A stretch of DNA of 64,000 nucleotides, taken from assembly GCA_000349905.1 (NCBI GenBank), contig KB722763.1, positions 159,770-223,769 of the forward strand. Reading direction: 5' to 3'. This DNA comes from Volvariella volvacea V23 (lineage: Eukaryota > Basidiomycota > Agaricomycetes > Agaricales > Pluteaceae). The notes beneath the pieces were generated by a model that saw only the letters and a list, made by a program, of their open reading frames with translations, did no database searches and had not been told where the DNA came from. This document shows positions 1 through 11,560 of the stretch, in pieces (the stretch's first letter is position 1; every line of letters starts with the position of its first letter). A program made the translations under genes and the position numbers.

Positions 1-2130
1 ATCTTTTCATCCCTTTGACTGGGTTTAGCTATTCCATGGAGCAAGCTCCGACGCTTGGTGGTCTCCACTCGCGTAACCCTTCCTTTGCACATTCCATAGC
101 CTCATCTATACCGGGAACTGGGGCGAGCACCCCGAATTCGTTTTATTCGCCACCAAAGCCAAGCGCATATTCTCCTCGTTCTCGGCTCCCCGGCTCATCT
201 CTGCTAAAGGAGTTCCAGAGGTTCGGTCTAAATAGTGGGCGGAGTACGCCCACGGAACTCGACGAGTCGGACGAAAAGAGATGGCAGGAATATAATCGCC
301 GCAAAGACAAGAGGCCTAAACGGACAAAGAAAGAAATATACGTACGTTTGCTTGTTTCTATAATATGGTCCCGATGATTGAGGTTCTTTTGCAGATTACG
401 CGCCATGTTGCTGAGCTTTTACAACGGGAAGAGTTCATTCTCAAGTTTGCAAGGGCGATGATGATGTTTGGCGGACCATCTCACAGGCTGATGTCTCAGC
501 TTCAGTCGACGGCCCGCGTTTTGGATATGGAATTGAGTTGTTTATATCTCCCGGACGTCCTTCTTATCAGCTTTGACGACCCTGCATCTGGGACGAGTCA
601 TCTCAAGTTCATCCGACAGTCTAGTTCCTTGGACCTCGGGAAACTCACGGATGCTTACGCTGTGTACTGGAGAGTAAGTCGCTTTGCTGGCTTATGGTGT
701 AACACCGTGCTCACTAACAACTTGAAGGTCATTCACGATGAGATTTCCGTGTCCGCTGCTTCGACAGAGCTGGATGCCATCATGTGTAGACCACAGTTCT
801 ACAAATGGTGGCAGTTGGTCCTTATTGGCGGAATGTGTTCCTCGGCTATATGCTCCGTCAGCTTTAATGGGAGTTTTATCGACACACTAGCCGTGTTTCC
901 TATGGGTGCTTTGCTCGTTGGCATCCAGATCCTTAGTGTCCGAAACGAGCTGTACTCCAACGTCTTCGAGTAAGTTTCTTTTCTACCATATGATGACTGT
1001 GTAATTGACCATTTACTAGGTTAACGGTCGCTACATTGTTTAGTTTCATTTCCTCCGCTCTCGCATCAACTCATAAATTTTGTTATTCCGCTGTGGCATC
1101 CAGTTCTGTCGTCCTTATTCTCCCTGTTTGTACACGGCTCTCACCCCCTTGCGCTCGTTGCTGACGATTGTTTCGATTATATAGGGGTTCGTTGTTCTGT
1201 GTGGTGCTCTAGAAGTAACGTCTCGTAATATGACTGCAGGTTCCGTGAGACTGTGTTTTGCCGTGATGTATGCGCTGTTCCTTGGGTTTGGGCTTGCGAT
1301 GGGCGCAGAGGCGTATCAGAAGATTACGGGCAACCAGGTGGTGGGGTCGGAGGATTACGCGTGTGCGTCGAGCCATGTTGTGGATGGGCCGTGGTATTTG
1401 AGGACGCCGAGTAAGTGGTGGGGTGAGTGCAGTCGTGTCTGATTTCTTTGCCTCGGTTTGGTTTCTGAAATGAGATTTTGTAGCTTTTTTGACTGTTCCG
1501 GTGTTTTCTACCTTCTTGAGCGCCAAGAACCAGACTCCGTGGAACAGAAAAGAGATGGTGAGTTTGTTCGTAGTTGCGGGAGTAGATCTGAGGATTTACT
1601 TGCCGTCAGCCGCTGCTGGTGATTATTGCCTGTGTTGGGTGGACCACGAATTACTTTACTGCATTCAAATTTGGGGATCAACGCGATATCGTGGCTGCAG
1701 TAGGGTAGGTCCATCCCTGGCTCCCATCTTGCTTTCGAATCGCTTGATTGATATGAGCGCAGGGCGTTCGCGGTTGGGTTAGTTGCCAACTTATATGCGC
1801 GGTTCTTTAATGGCAATTCGTTTGTGGTCATGGTAAGTCCAATACTCATCCTTTACAATACTGCACCCTGAATACTTCATTCTCCTTTGTCGGCAGATTA
1901 CTGGGATACTATTCCAGCTCCCATCTGGTCTGGGAGAAGGCGGCCTCTTGGGATTTGTATCGGAAAAGACGGCAGGGTCGTCTACCAGTATATCCTACGT
2001 CTCGGGCTTCCAGACTGCTCTGCAGCTCATCTCGGTGGCGATCGGTTTGACGGTTGGTTTGAGCCTTTCGCTCGTGTTGACCCACCCCATCCCGAGCAAG
2101 AAGAGAGCTGGGGGCGTTTTTAGCATGTGA
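1..2130 (+). CDS. PRM10/ThrE-like membrane protein, 5' partial
   Basis: Multi-pass membrane protein of the fungal pheromone-regulated membrane protein 10 type (ThrE/DUF1212 N-terminal half, DUF3815 C-terminal half), a family related to bacterial threonine exporters; its substrate in fungi is not established. The reading frame is open at the left edge, so the N-terminus is missing or begins behind an acceptor AG near 28. A Ser/Pro-rich cytosolic stretch is followed by the family signature FARAMMMFGGPSHRLMSQL (from about 448), then hydrophobic segments such as LVLIGGMCSSAICSVSF, FAVMYALFLGFGLAMGA and LLVIIACVGWTTNYFTAF. About nine short introns interrupt it (for example 342-394, 674-727, 970-1019). 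The last exon has a Leu/Val-rich helix and ends in AGGVFSM at 2130. Family assignment is firm; exon joins are manual. Confidence 0.85.
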
Positions 2131-2342
2131 CGACCGTCGTAGAATTTGGCGGGTCGAACACTGCTTTGTTGCGGACTTTGTAGCATGTCGTAACTGCATT
2201 TGTAGGGAATTTGAAGCAAATAGTACAAGGTATATATGTATAGACCAACATTAAATAATGTAGCATTTCAATGGTAGTCCGTCGTGTCGTAATAGTAAGC
2301 AGTACATTACATATGTCATTATTCTAGTTGACGAGTCCTTGT

Positions 2343-3245
2343 TCAGATCCGGCGATTGAAGGAGCTCAATAGAGATTGCAGCACACTCTGATGAGCAGGT
2401 GTAGATGCTGGAGGTTGCGGCAACGCAGTCGCATCCTCCATTTCCACATCGCCGTCCTCAACCGGTCCCTGGGTGAACATAAAATCCGATCTGACGGTGT
2501 ACTTCACACCCCTTTTCACCTCCTCTCCGCTGTGCCATACTCCCTTTTGCTGGAAGATCAACACCCGACCTGTCTTGGGCTCGACGTCGACCCACTTCTT
2601 CCCGTCCACACTCATGATGCGCGTTGCACCGCCTTTGAGGTTCTCAGAGTTGAGATAGATTTGCAGCGTGACTCTTGATTTTCTTCCGTCCGGCAGCTCG
2701 TGCTTTCCGTCACAGTGTTTGCGGAAGAAGTGGCCGGGTCCGTAACGCAGGAAACTGAGGCGTTCGTTCACGCTGTCAATGTCGATTCAACTCTAGATCA
2801 GAACAACGGGTGAGGGAGTTGAAATGGCTAGTTCAGCTTACCCAACCAGCTTCCACACACCGTAGGAATTGGTTTTTGACCCAACCACATCGCTCCACAC
2901 GCTCCCCGGCCCAATCCTCTCCAGCTCCTTGACATACGGCAGCATCCTCTTATAAATAAACTCCGCCGCGTCTTGATCGAACCGCAAAATCCGCTCGCTG
3001 TTCCTGTAGTCCGTGTCGACGTACTTGTCCTCTGGGTTGAGCCCATAGTGCACGGCGGCTTGTTCCCATTTGGCGCCCGTCTCGGCGAGGGCGATGAGCC
3101 GCTGGCACTCGTCGGGCGTGAAGACGTCGTCGAGGACTTTGATGTAGAAGCCGTGGTAGTAGTTGCCCAGTGGCGTTTTGGAGAGATCGGCGATTGGGGC
3201 GTGGACTGTGGAGGTGGTGGGCGTTTCGGTGGGTGCGGTTGCCAT
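2343..3245 (-). CDS. 2OG-Fe(II) oxygenase, prolyl 4-hydroxylase-like (copy 1, intact)
   Basis: Two exons (3245-2842 and 2772-2343) give 277 aa. The second exon carries the double-stranded beta-helix core: HCD is the HxD iron pair (in RKHCDGKHELPDGRKSR), the distal iron His is in GVWHSGEE, and the Lys in RGVKYTVRSD lies ten residues after it, the position of the 2-oxoglutarate-binding Lys in prolyl 4-hydroxylases. It should therefore be a 2-oxoglutarate and Fe(II)-dependent dioxygenase, probably hydroxylating peptidyl proline or a similar substrate. There is no signal peptide, so it is probably cytosolic; the substrate is unknown. The first exon has the conserved LDDVFTPDECQRLIALAE start of the P4Hc domain. 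A Pro/Ser tail ends in SLLSSFNRRI. It is the only fully intact member of a three-gene tandem array. Confidence 0.87.
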
Positions 3246-3314
3246 TAGAGGAGGATTAAGGTGCTTCTAGGGTGAGTGCGTTTCAAAGGGCAATGATGCT
3301 TGGGTGCCGTGCTA

Positions 3315-3404
3315 CTTTATATTTCCACCTGGGGCTGTGCATAGTGCAGGCCGTTAGATTGAATTTGAAGGGCCCAGGCCATGCGGTGACAGGGATACGT
3401 TTCC
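3315..3404 (-). promoter_or_regulatory. Promoter of oxygenase copy 1
   Basis: On the minus strand a TATA box (ATATAAAG, 3322-3315) lies about 70 nt before the ATG at 3245. An upstream box, read on the plus strand as GGATACGTTTCC (3393-3404), recurs at nearly the same distance in the other two copies (GGACACGTTTCG and GGACACGTGTCC). This suggests a shared, duplicated cis element; the binding factor is unknown. Confidence 0.5.
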
Positions 3405-3964
3405 AAAGTATGCACAGAATGAGTCAGTACTAGTAACGATAACTTGCATCCTGAGATCCCATAAGGCGCAGATTTGAGCTTGATGCTCTGGGTTGGAGCC
3501 GGCGTTCGCCTAACAACACGTATTCTAGGCGCACCAGTCCAGATCTCTTTTTCCAGGCAACAGCAAGACCCAAATAGAAATGTGAGGTATCATACGAGTC
3601 AGAGGACACGCCTACCAGACGTGTTCATCTCGCGATGTTTGTCGAATTGGTCGGGTTAGAGTCAGGTCTCCCCTTTGCTGCGTGCCTGGTGCCGAGCAGA
3701 GAACTGCGGGCGCTCTCGCCTTGAAACGAACGTGATTGAATGTCAATTCTAGCAACGAGAAGTGCATTAAGGGCATTCGAGCTGCAAGTAAAAAGTCACA
3801 AGTGTATATATCAAGGTGTCGACGACAGCACATGCAACATCGTAGTAGTTAATGCTATCAACATTTTTCTAGCGTATTGATTTGTAAGTGGGATACCCAT
3901 TTTAAGACCGTCGGCTCACCAGAGACTGCGACTTAGTCCAGTGAGTGGGAGTAGGTGCTGGTGA

Positions 3965-4771
3965 TTAAGATAACGACGAATTCCCATCCTCCACTTCCGC
4001 AGCATCCTGGTCCCAGGTGAATAGGAAATCCGATCTTACGGTGTACTTGACGCCCCGCTTAACCTCTTCACCACTATGCCACACTCCTTTTTGTTGAAAG
4101 ATCAAAACTCGTCCTGCTTTAGGTTCAACATCTACCCACTTCTTCTCGTCCCTGCTCATTATGCGAGTAGCGCCGCCCTCGAGGTTCTCAGAATTGAGGT
4201 AGAGCTGCAATGTGACTCTAGATTTTCTTCCATCTGGCAAGTCATGCCTTCCATCGCAATGGCTGCGGAAGAAGTGGCCAGGTCCATAACGCAGGAAGCT
4301 GAGCCTCTCGTTTACTCTGTCAACTTGAGATCAGAAATAAAGTCGAATTCTACAATAAATGACGAGTTACCCGACAAGTTTCCATTCCCCAACCATAAAA
4401 TTCTTTGGCATGACTACATCAGCCCAATCGCTCCCTTCCTCGATCGTCTCCAACTCCTTGACATACGGCAACAGCCTCTGGTATAGGAAATCCGCCGCAG
4501 CTTTGTCGTACCGTAAAATCCTCTCACTGTTCCTGTAATCCTTATCGACGTAGTCCTCATTTGCGCTCGTGCTGGAGTGTAAGCTCGCTTGTTCCCATTG
4601 AGTACCTGTCTCCGCTAGCGCGATGAGCCGTTGGCACTCTTCCTGTGTGAAGACGTCATCGAGGATTTTGATGTAGAAACCGTCGTAGTAATCCCCTAGT
4701 GGTGTTTTGGATAGATCTGCGATTGGAGCATGAACTGCGGGGGTCTGCGTCTCAGTAGTTGCAGTTGCCAT
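3965..4771 (-). CDS. 2OG-Fe(II) oxygenase, prolyl 4-hydroxylase-like (copy 2, shortened tail)
   Basis: Two exons (4771-4371 and 4316-3965) give about 250 aa, with an intron at the same position and phase as copy 1. Catalytic residues are all present: HCD in FRSHCDGRHDLPDG, the distal His in GVWHSGEEVKRG, and the 2-oxoglutarate Lys in VKYTVRSD. The ORF stops after EDGNSSLS at 3965, about 24-27 residues short of copy 1. Downstream, the same frame still reads a recognisable tail (SPAPTPTHW...), so a stop codon has cut off the Pro/Ser C-terminal extension without touching the catalytic core. It may well be functional. The start was chosen at 4771 (MATATTE) to match copy 1; an in-frame ATG at 4831 lies in the presumed 5' leader. 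Confidence 0.83.
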
Positions 4772-4849
4772 TGTGAGGACGTTAGTGCGGTACAAAGGTG
4801 AATCTTGAGCAGACAAGGGGATTGTGAGCACTCCTTGGGCAAAATGCTA

Positions 4850-4943
4850 CTTTATATACATTCGGGGCTATGCACAGCACAGGCCAGTACTGTAGGTTGA
4901 ATCTTGTAGGGCTCGGGTCATACGGCGTTCGGGACACGTTTCG
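4850..4943 (-). promoter_or_regulatory. Promoter of oxygenase copy 2
   Basis: TATATAAAG on the minus strand (4858-4850) lies about 80 nt before the ATG at 4771. The box GGACACGTTTCG (plus-strand reading, 4932-4943) corresponds to the elements before copies 1 and 3. Surrounding bases (TGCTACTTTATAT, GGGCTATGCACAG) are also close to copy 1, so the promoter was duplicated with the gene. Confidence 0.5.
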
Positions 4944-5352
4944 GAGTTGTGGCTATCGCATCAATGAGTCAATAATAGCAAGCGTAATTTATGAGGTTGA
5001 TCACAAGACATCGCTTTGAATTTGTTGCTTCAGGCTGGATGTGCTGCGCTAAGGTTCTAGTTTTCTCTTCCCTGGGTCAATGCGGCCTCCGCTGAACATT
5101 CGAGGGATCATGAGAGGATACGTCTTATCGGCTGCCACCCATAAGTATGGTCTTTCTCCACGAAACGCCGGCAGTGCCAATGTGAAGCGCAGCACGAGAA
5201 AGAGATCGAGAACTTGTTCAGACCGTAAAGAAAACATCGTGAATGCATCTCTGAATGGGACAATATTATGTGTCTGGTCAGCAGTGTCGTAATTGTCCAA
5301 TTACAGCGACCCATCATGTGACGGTGCTGCACATCTCGAGTAGAACTCGCTC

Positions 5353-6239
5353 TCAAGTTCGTTTGCCGAAGACACTCATCAGAGACTGTAGGACGCTCTG
5401 GTAAGCGGGAGTAGTTGCGGGCGATTCGGGTAACGACAAAGTACCGCCCTCCACTGTCCCATCCTCATCCCCCTGGCTCCAAGTGAACAGGAAATCCGAC
5501 CGCACTGTATACTTCACGCCCCTCGTAACCTCTTCACCACTATGCCATATCCCCTTTTGTTGAAAAATCAAACCCGTCCTGCCTTGGGTTCAACGTCCAC
5601 CCACTTCTTCTCGTCCTTGCTCATTATGCGAGTGGCGCCGCCTTCTAGGTTCTCAGTATTAAGGTAAACCTGCAGCGTGACTCTAGATTTCCTTCCATCC
5701 GGTAACTCGTGTCTCGCATCACAGTGCTTGCGGAAGAAGTGGCCAGGTCCATAACGCAGGAAGCTGAGCCGCTCGTTTATTCTGACAGCCTGCGATCAGA
5801 GCAGAAGCTAAGCTTGTGACGAATGAATGGCCTACCCGGCAAGTCTCCATACCCCAACCATAATACTCTTTGGCCCAACTACATCAGCCCAATCGCTTTG
5901 CCGGTCGATCCTCTCCAACTCCCTGACGTAAGGCAACAGCCTCTGGTACATAAAATCCGCCGCATCCTTATCGAACCTCAAGATCCTCTCACTATTCCTA
6001 TAATCCGTGTCAACGTAAGTGTCGTTTTCACTCAAGCCATAGTGCAAGCGTGCTTGTTCCCATTTGGCGCCGGTCTCCGCGAGGGAGATCAGCCGTTGAC
6101 ATTCTTCCTGTGTGAAGACGTCGTCGAGGACTTTGATAAAGTAACCCTTGTAATAGTTCGCCAGCGGTGTTTCGGACAAGTCAAGGAGAGGTGTGTAGTT
6201 TGTCGTAGTGGGCATCTCGGTGGTCGTCGGTGTTGTCAT
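5353..6239 (-). pseudogene. 2OG-Fe(II) oxygenase copy 3, broken by a one-base deletion
   Basis: The first exon (6239-5836) encodes an intact P4Hc N-terminal half (LDDVFTQEECQRLISLAE), with the intron in the same place as the other copies. The second exon (5781-5353) is one nucleotide shorter than copy 1's 430 nt. Where copies 1 and 2 read through the GRVLIF segment, here one base is missing and an in-frame TGA appears at 5570-5568. The product would stop near residue 205, after the HxD iron pair but before the distal His and the 2-oxoglutarate Lys, so it should be inactive. Beyond the lesion the frame stays open and conserved to FGKRT (5353). The break is therefore recent, or an assembly error. 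Confidence 0.75.
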
Positions 6240-6300
6240 TGTAGGACGTTACTGCAATCCCGAGGATCTAGTGAGTGAGAGGCGTTGGAGCACGCCGCTG

Positions 6301-6397
6301 CTTTATACTCGACTTTGAGTTGTGCGCAGCATTAATCAACGTTGAGACTACGTGGAGTTGAGGGGCACGAGTCATTGAAGTGATAGGACACGTGTCC
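6301..6397 (-). promoter_or_regulatory. Promoter of oxygenase copy 3
   Basis: TATAAAG on the minus strand (6307-6301) lies about 62 nt before the start at 6239. The perfectly palindromic box GGACACGTGTCC (6386-6397) contains an E-box core CACGTG and sits where copies 1 and 2 have degenerate forms. Confidence 0.5.
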
Positions 6398-6600
6398 AAA
6401 CCATGGGCACTACTTCCTGGCAAGCTGGACCGCAGGCGACAATAAGCGAAAGATCAAGATGTCACATTTCACATTAGACAAAAAACAACATAACGAACTG
6501 GGTGATTACAAGGATTACCGCGTACAACAGACAGATTCAATTTTAATCATCAAAATGCGCCACCTTTTAAAGTATTTCGCTTCGCTTTACTTCCCTCGCT

Positions 6601-9600
6601 TTAAATATAAATAGGGAGAGTGGGGTTGAGTCCCAACCATTCGGGACCTTCAACAAATCCTTTCTCGTCGATGAGGAAGTCCTGTATTGTGTGAGATGAG
6701 TGATAAATCTGATATAGCAGTATTGAATAAGCCATACCAAAGGACATTCGACGAGTGCACCGCGGACTTGGTTCAACCTTGTCTTAATGCGGTCCAAAGG
6801 AACTTCAGGAACGACATGCCCAGTCTTAACCTTTGGAACATAGTTCTGTCATAAAAGAGTAAGTCCCCGTGAATCCCAGCAATCATATAAGTGCAACTCA
6901 CTTCATAAGCAGCCCAGCTTCGAACAATGTTAGTCGGTACGGGCCTGAAGATCTCAGTAAAGATCTCTCGGTTCTTCCTGGCAGTGCTATTCCACAATTC
7001 AAGCGTATCGTCCGCAAGTGGATCAGCGACCAGCTGGTCTTCTTGTGACCAGGTCTCATCTGGGTTTGGTCGGGGAGCAGGATGCATGAAATCAGTGATC
7101 TCCTGAGTATCATCCTTGACTATCTGAGGGTTGATGAGACCCAGATGCTCTGTAAACAGCATATTAGCGAGAATGTTTGCATGTATTGGAACCAAACGCA
7201 CCTTTGAACAATTTGCGGCGAAGGGTTGCAGCGAATCGTGCAGCCATATAACGATGACCATCCATCCTGGATTCAATCATATCTTGATCCTCGACAACCA
7301 AGCATATCTCCGAATCACCATCTCCTTTCTGACTACGGTCATTGATATTAGCCGAGCCCATCTACATAATGTGTCAATGCACAAGCTGCAGGGTACAGAG
7401 GGATGTACTTACAATAACACGCCGATCATCGACAATCATTAGCTTGGTGTGAATATACAACAATTCTGAGACATATCTGGCAATAGTTGTCAATTCTCGT
7501 TACCGCTCGGACAGAAGGCCCAACGTACGCATTACGCTCCTCTTCCTCCGTACCGAGCCAAGCTTCATCCAACAAGGAGGTCCTATCATGCAACATGTGT
7601 TGGGCCACACTATCTGCGACATCTTCATCCCCACGAATGTTTAACGCTCCTCTCTCGAACCTTGCAATAGTCTGACGAGCCTCTTCCTCATTTGCGGGAA
7701 TGGGAACTGTTTCGGTCTTAGGAGGCGTCTTATCACTGACGACGATGCTCTCTCCGGTCTCAGATGGAAGCCTGAGGGTGACGTCTTTCTGATCTGTAAG
7801 TGTGTCTCCAGTAACCCATTGCTTGGCCAAAGCCACTTGGGCCTGATGGAATCTGACGCCCGATGTAGCCTCGATTTGCTTGATATACGTATCTATAAAA
7901 TACGTCATTACGCATGTCACTGCGCCTTCCCCACCATATACTCACCTAGTGGTGCATTGATCCTGTCGTAAGAGCGCAAATGATAGAAGCGGATGTAATC
8001 CATAGGTTCGTATCCAGCCTTCCTAATTTGCTCGTAGATACTATTACCACCACGATTAATTGAGCGGTATTGAGCTGCCATAATGATTTTGAGAGCACTC
8101 TCGTTCTTGACATCACCGGCAAAGCCAGGAAGTTCTGGAATGGCAACGATGACCTGGCGAAGGATAAAGACATTTGTTAACCAGACGATGTGTATATGCG
8201 TACCTTGAAGTGCTTTCCTTCTCTCGCAGCACGTACGATGCGGTCGACCAATGCTTTTCCAATTTGATTCTTAATTTGTTCACCATCTTTTGTTGCAGTA
8301 ATACTGAAGCAAGCGTTAGGTTAGCGAAGGGCGATTACACTTGCAGCTTACAAGAATTGATTTTCTATGGCATATGGGTAAGTAAGTTATGGTATATGAA
8401 TCCAGAAAGGAGGGGCACACACCAATGTAGATAAAGTGCTCTGCTTCTTCGATCAGTCGTAAATCTGGGGGGATTAAGATTCAGCTGCTATGCGTTCTGT
8501 ATCAAAGACAGTGGGCTTACAAGCTTGCTGGATGCTATCTTCTGTCAAGACGCCATGCGACCAATCAGATACGCTGCGAACCACTTGAACTTGGCATGTT
8601 CCTTCTTGAGGCACAGGGTGATAGCCCTCGCCAGAATGCCATGCTTGACTATACTTGCGTCCAATATCCATCCATAGATCCAGATGAGGGTGACCTGATC
8701 AAGCTTAAAACAAAGTTGACCAAGGGACCTAGAAGCTGACTTACGAGCTGCGGGTTCGGTAGGAGCGGCCTCTGTATCGTGAGGCAAAGCGAGCCAATCA
8801 TAACGGCTATGAGTCATGGTCATTGTGTGTAATGCGGGTGCAAGTGTAGGTCTACTTACACATCGTCACGATACTGGAAATTAGGGTATTATTCAGTGAA
8901 GGGAGTAATATATCATAACGCTGAAAACAGACCTTGCGTTTCTTAATTTCATTCCAACGTTCTACAAAGTGTTGTACAATATCAAGTACAGCTGGCCCCA
9001 CGAGCGTCATATGTACCTGGCCATGTTTATGAGCACAAATAAAAAATTCGCATGATAGGAACCTACATCGTGCCATGGCATTCGTGCACTCTCAAGTATA
9101 GACAATTGATTACTGGCGTAATTATAGACATCGTGGAAATCCATGATACGTGCATTGTTGTAGTCTTGTCCAGGGAATAGAGTGCGTGCAAAGTTGGTAG
9201 GATGAACGTCGGCAAGGGGGTGTGTGTGAGTATCCCAACGGCCAAAGCATAGGTCCAAGCCGCCAACCGCAGCATAGTGGTTATCCACAACGACCACCTA
9301 GACCATGGCATGTCAGACATCCTAAGAATGCATTGTGGTTAGTGTTGTTCCCAACCTTTTCATGGTGAGACCAAAATTGGACGCTATCTATAGATTCCGT
9401 CAAGCCACGCGACCGGGAATTTTGGCTCAGTCATACCTTTTGCTCCGATATGGTCAGGGTGGCGGGTGCACGCAATGTTAGGGTGAAGTCTTTCGAGAGT
9501 GCTCTACCCGCCGGTGATATGCATCAGCACGTGCGGGGAAAGCGATGACATATTGAACCAACCTTAGTATGCTTCGAGCTCATGCTCATAGTCTGAGTGA

Positions 9601-10238
9601 CTTCTTTATACACAATAACATAAATCTTGACGCCTTGTTCAGCTTTTCGCTTCAAAATACGATCGAGCCTCCATTCTGGATAGTAGGCCGCAGGGCGGCG
9701 AAGATAGAGTTCTGGCGTAAGCCACCAGTCCTAGTTATGGCAGCGTCGATCACTATTGCGCAGTAAGATCAATTAGCAAACGTACGAGTATGAAAATGGC
9801 TTCTTGCGCCCGTTCAAGCATCTCAGACAATGCCCACATATAGTCGTGGCCATCAACATGCCTGGAAGAGCTATGAGCCCCTAGCCGATTTCCCAGTCAT
9901 AAAAGCCTCACCATTTCACCATGTTCCCACTACGTTCGCCCGCGAAACTAGTAAACCTATGTCCAGCCCTAATCTCCGCCCTCAATGCGTCTTGTGCTTG
10001 TTCTTCCGGTTCATCGTGGCGACCTATTCATATTGCTAGTCAGCTACGCGCGCGGTACAATGTTCATCCTCTCGGTGTCGACACGTACGATTGGGATTGA
10101 TACGACCTTGAAAGGATTGAGAGGTTAGTCTTATCTGTACTGTTCAAGCCCAACTCCCGTACCAATGATCTCAGCCCGGGCGTGAGTGTACCCCTTCGTG
10201 CCCAGCTTGATCGCTTTATCGAGAAAGTTTAAAGGCAT
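6601..10238 (-). CDS. Phospholipase D (HKD superfamily)
   Basis: Many-exon gene for a eukaryotic-type phospholipase D that hydrolyses phosphatidylcholine to phosphatidic acid. Both HxKxxxxD catalytic motifs are readable: HHEKVVVVD, split by an intron near 9340-9300 and followed by AAVGGLDLCFGRWDTH, and HTKLMIVDD near 7440-7420, followed by GSANINDRSQKGDGDSE. Other family segments are HVDGHDYMWALSEML (about 9860), DWWLTPELYLRRP (about 9730), DWSHGVLTEDSIQQA (about 8550) and IYIENQFFI (about 8430-8360). The C-terminus ends in GLNPTLPIYI. The start at 10238 (MPLNFLDKAIKLG) suits the short Agaricomycete form that lacks PX and PH domains. No signal peptide; probably membrane-peripheral. Some small exons between 9800 and 10140 are uncertain. 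Confidence 0.85.
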
Positions 10239-10990
10239 ATTCGTTCAGTCAAACTCGCGTTAAGATAGGTGTAGGACGTGCTCGCAGTGCTTGCTGCGGT
10301 CAGGAGGAGCTATATAATGGTCGTTGGGAGAGGACGCCGGCACCATTGATTCAGTTGGTCTCTGCCTTGTCCAAAAAAGGAAATTTCATCAGGTCTGTCA
10401 TCGCCTGGGCTAAGCATTTACGGCCACCACGATCTTAGGCGTCGTCGGAGGCTCGAAATCCCCTACGGGCGGCACAGGCATGAGATAAATATATTCACGA
10501 CGGCGTTTTCTTCACATGAACCTGTGTCACTCTGTAAGTAAACCAGCGTTTGACTCTACAACGACACGGCGATCGACGCCTGCTCAGCGCTCAGACTCAT
10601 GCTGGCGATCGTTGCTTGGCTTACTGTCCTTATACCCAAAAATAAGCTGCAGATGATGATAGGCAGGTCCCGGCAGCCAGCACCCTACTTTCCCAAGGTG
10701 TGTCATTATGCTTTATTATCCTTGGCCGAACCAGCCCTTCACCGGTCTGGACCGTCTGGGTGTGCAACATCAGAGTGTTCGTACAGATCCACCATGCGGA
10801 GATAAAAGAATTGGTGTTAATGGTCCCAAGGCTGAATGACCCTCTCGATTTAATGGTACTTCCGCGGCATAGTGCCGATGTTTTCTCCAGAGCGTACAGG
10901 CGTCAATCCTTGACACTTTGTCCAGTGGTGCCACGGCTGCGCCCGGCATATCCGAGTCCGGAGTTAAGTTTTGACTCAAAGTGTAGCATG
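10239..10990. other. Intergenic, possible PLD promoter
   Basis: A TATA-like TATATAA at 10311-10317, which also reads as ATTATATA on the minus strand, lies about 75 nt upstream of the phospholipase D start and may be its core promoter. The rest contains only short unrecognised ORFs on both strands. Base composition shifts to AT-rich from about 10980. Confidence 0.35.
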
Positions 10991-11019
10991 CTATATACTA
11001 CTTGTCTTCTAATTTCTTA

Positions 11020-11560
11020 CTAGCTGGTAAATTGCAGAAGCAGCAGTTTGATTATTATAATAAAATAGATTTTCCTGATTTTCAATAGTGCTATGCATAT
11101 CCATTTGGGGTTGAAATCCATTGTGAAACCATATATTCCCATTCTGAATAACTCTGCAAGTACAATGATCAGGTGTAAAGTATATAATACCACAAAGCTT
11201 ATATCTTTGACACCAAGAACAAGTTCAGAGTTAATAACACAAGGACAGTTCTCAAGGTCAAATGCCAAAATAGGTGAAGCAGACATAAAAAAGTAGTAAT
11301 GACCAATTACCTGAGTACAAATACCACAATAGTGATGACTAACTGAGATAAATTTATTTAACTTGTCTTTTAAGTTAAAGGTAGTATTATTTTTGGTAAG
11401 CCATAAAACATAGCAGTTTTGTTTTACAGAAGAAGAAGAAAATATATGAAGATTAGTACAAGTATGATTAAGCTGAATAACATTCCAGGAACAAGCTAAT
11501 ATTGTTTGAAGTACTTCTTGAACACTAGCAAAATTACCTGGCTGAAAGTGTCAGCAACTG
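11020..11560 (-). mobile_element. Possible transposon-derived coding remnant
   Basis: Read on the minus strand, one frame stays open for about 160 codons (about 11560-11110). It contains a CxxC-type segment (HHYCGICTQVIGHYY) followed by PILAFDLENCPCVINSELVL, then a hydrophobic, apparently decayed part. The pattern (CxxC, then an xPILxFxL strand, then a spaced Ile/Ser strand) is reminiscent of protein fragments carried by large fungal DNA transposons. I cannot name a family. Its setting in an AT-rich tract next to LTR debris supports a transposon origin. Confidence 0.3.
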
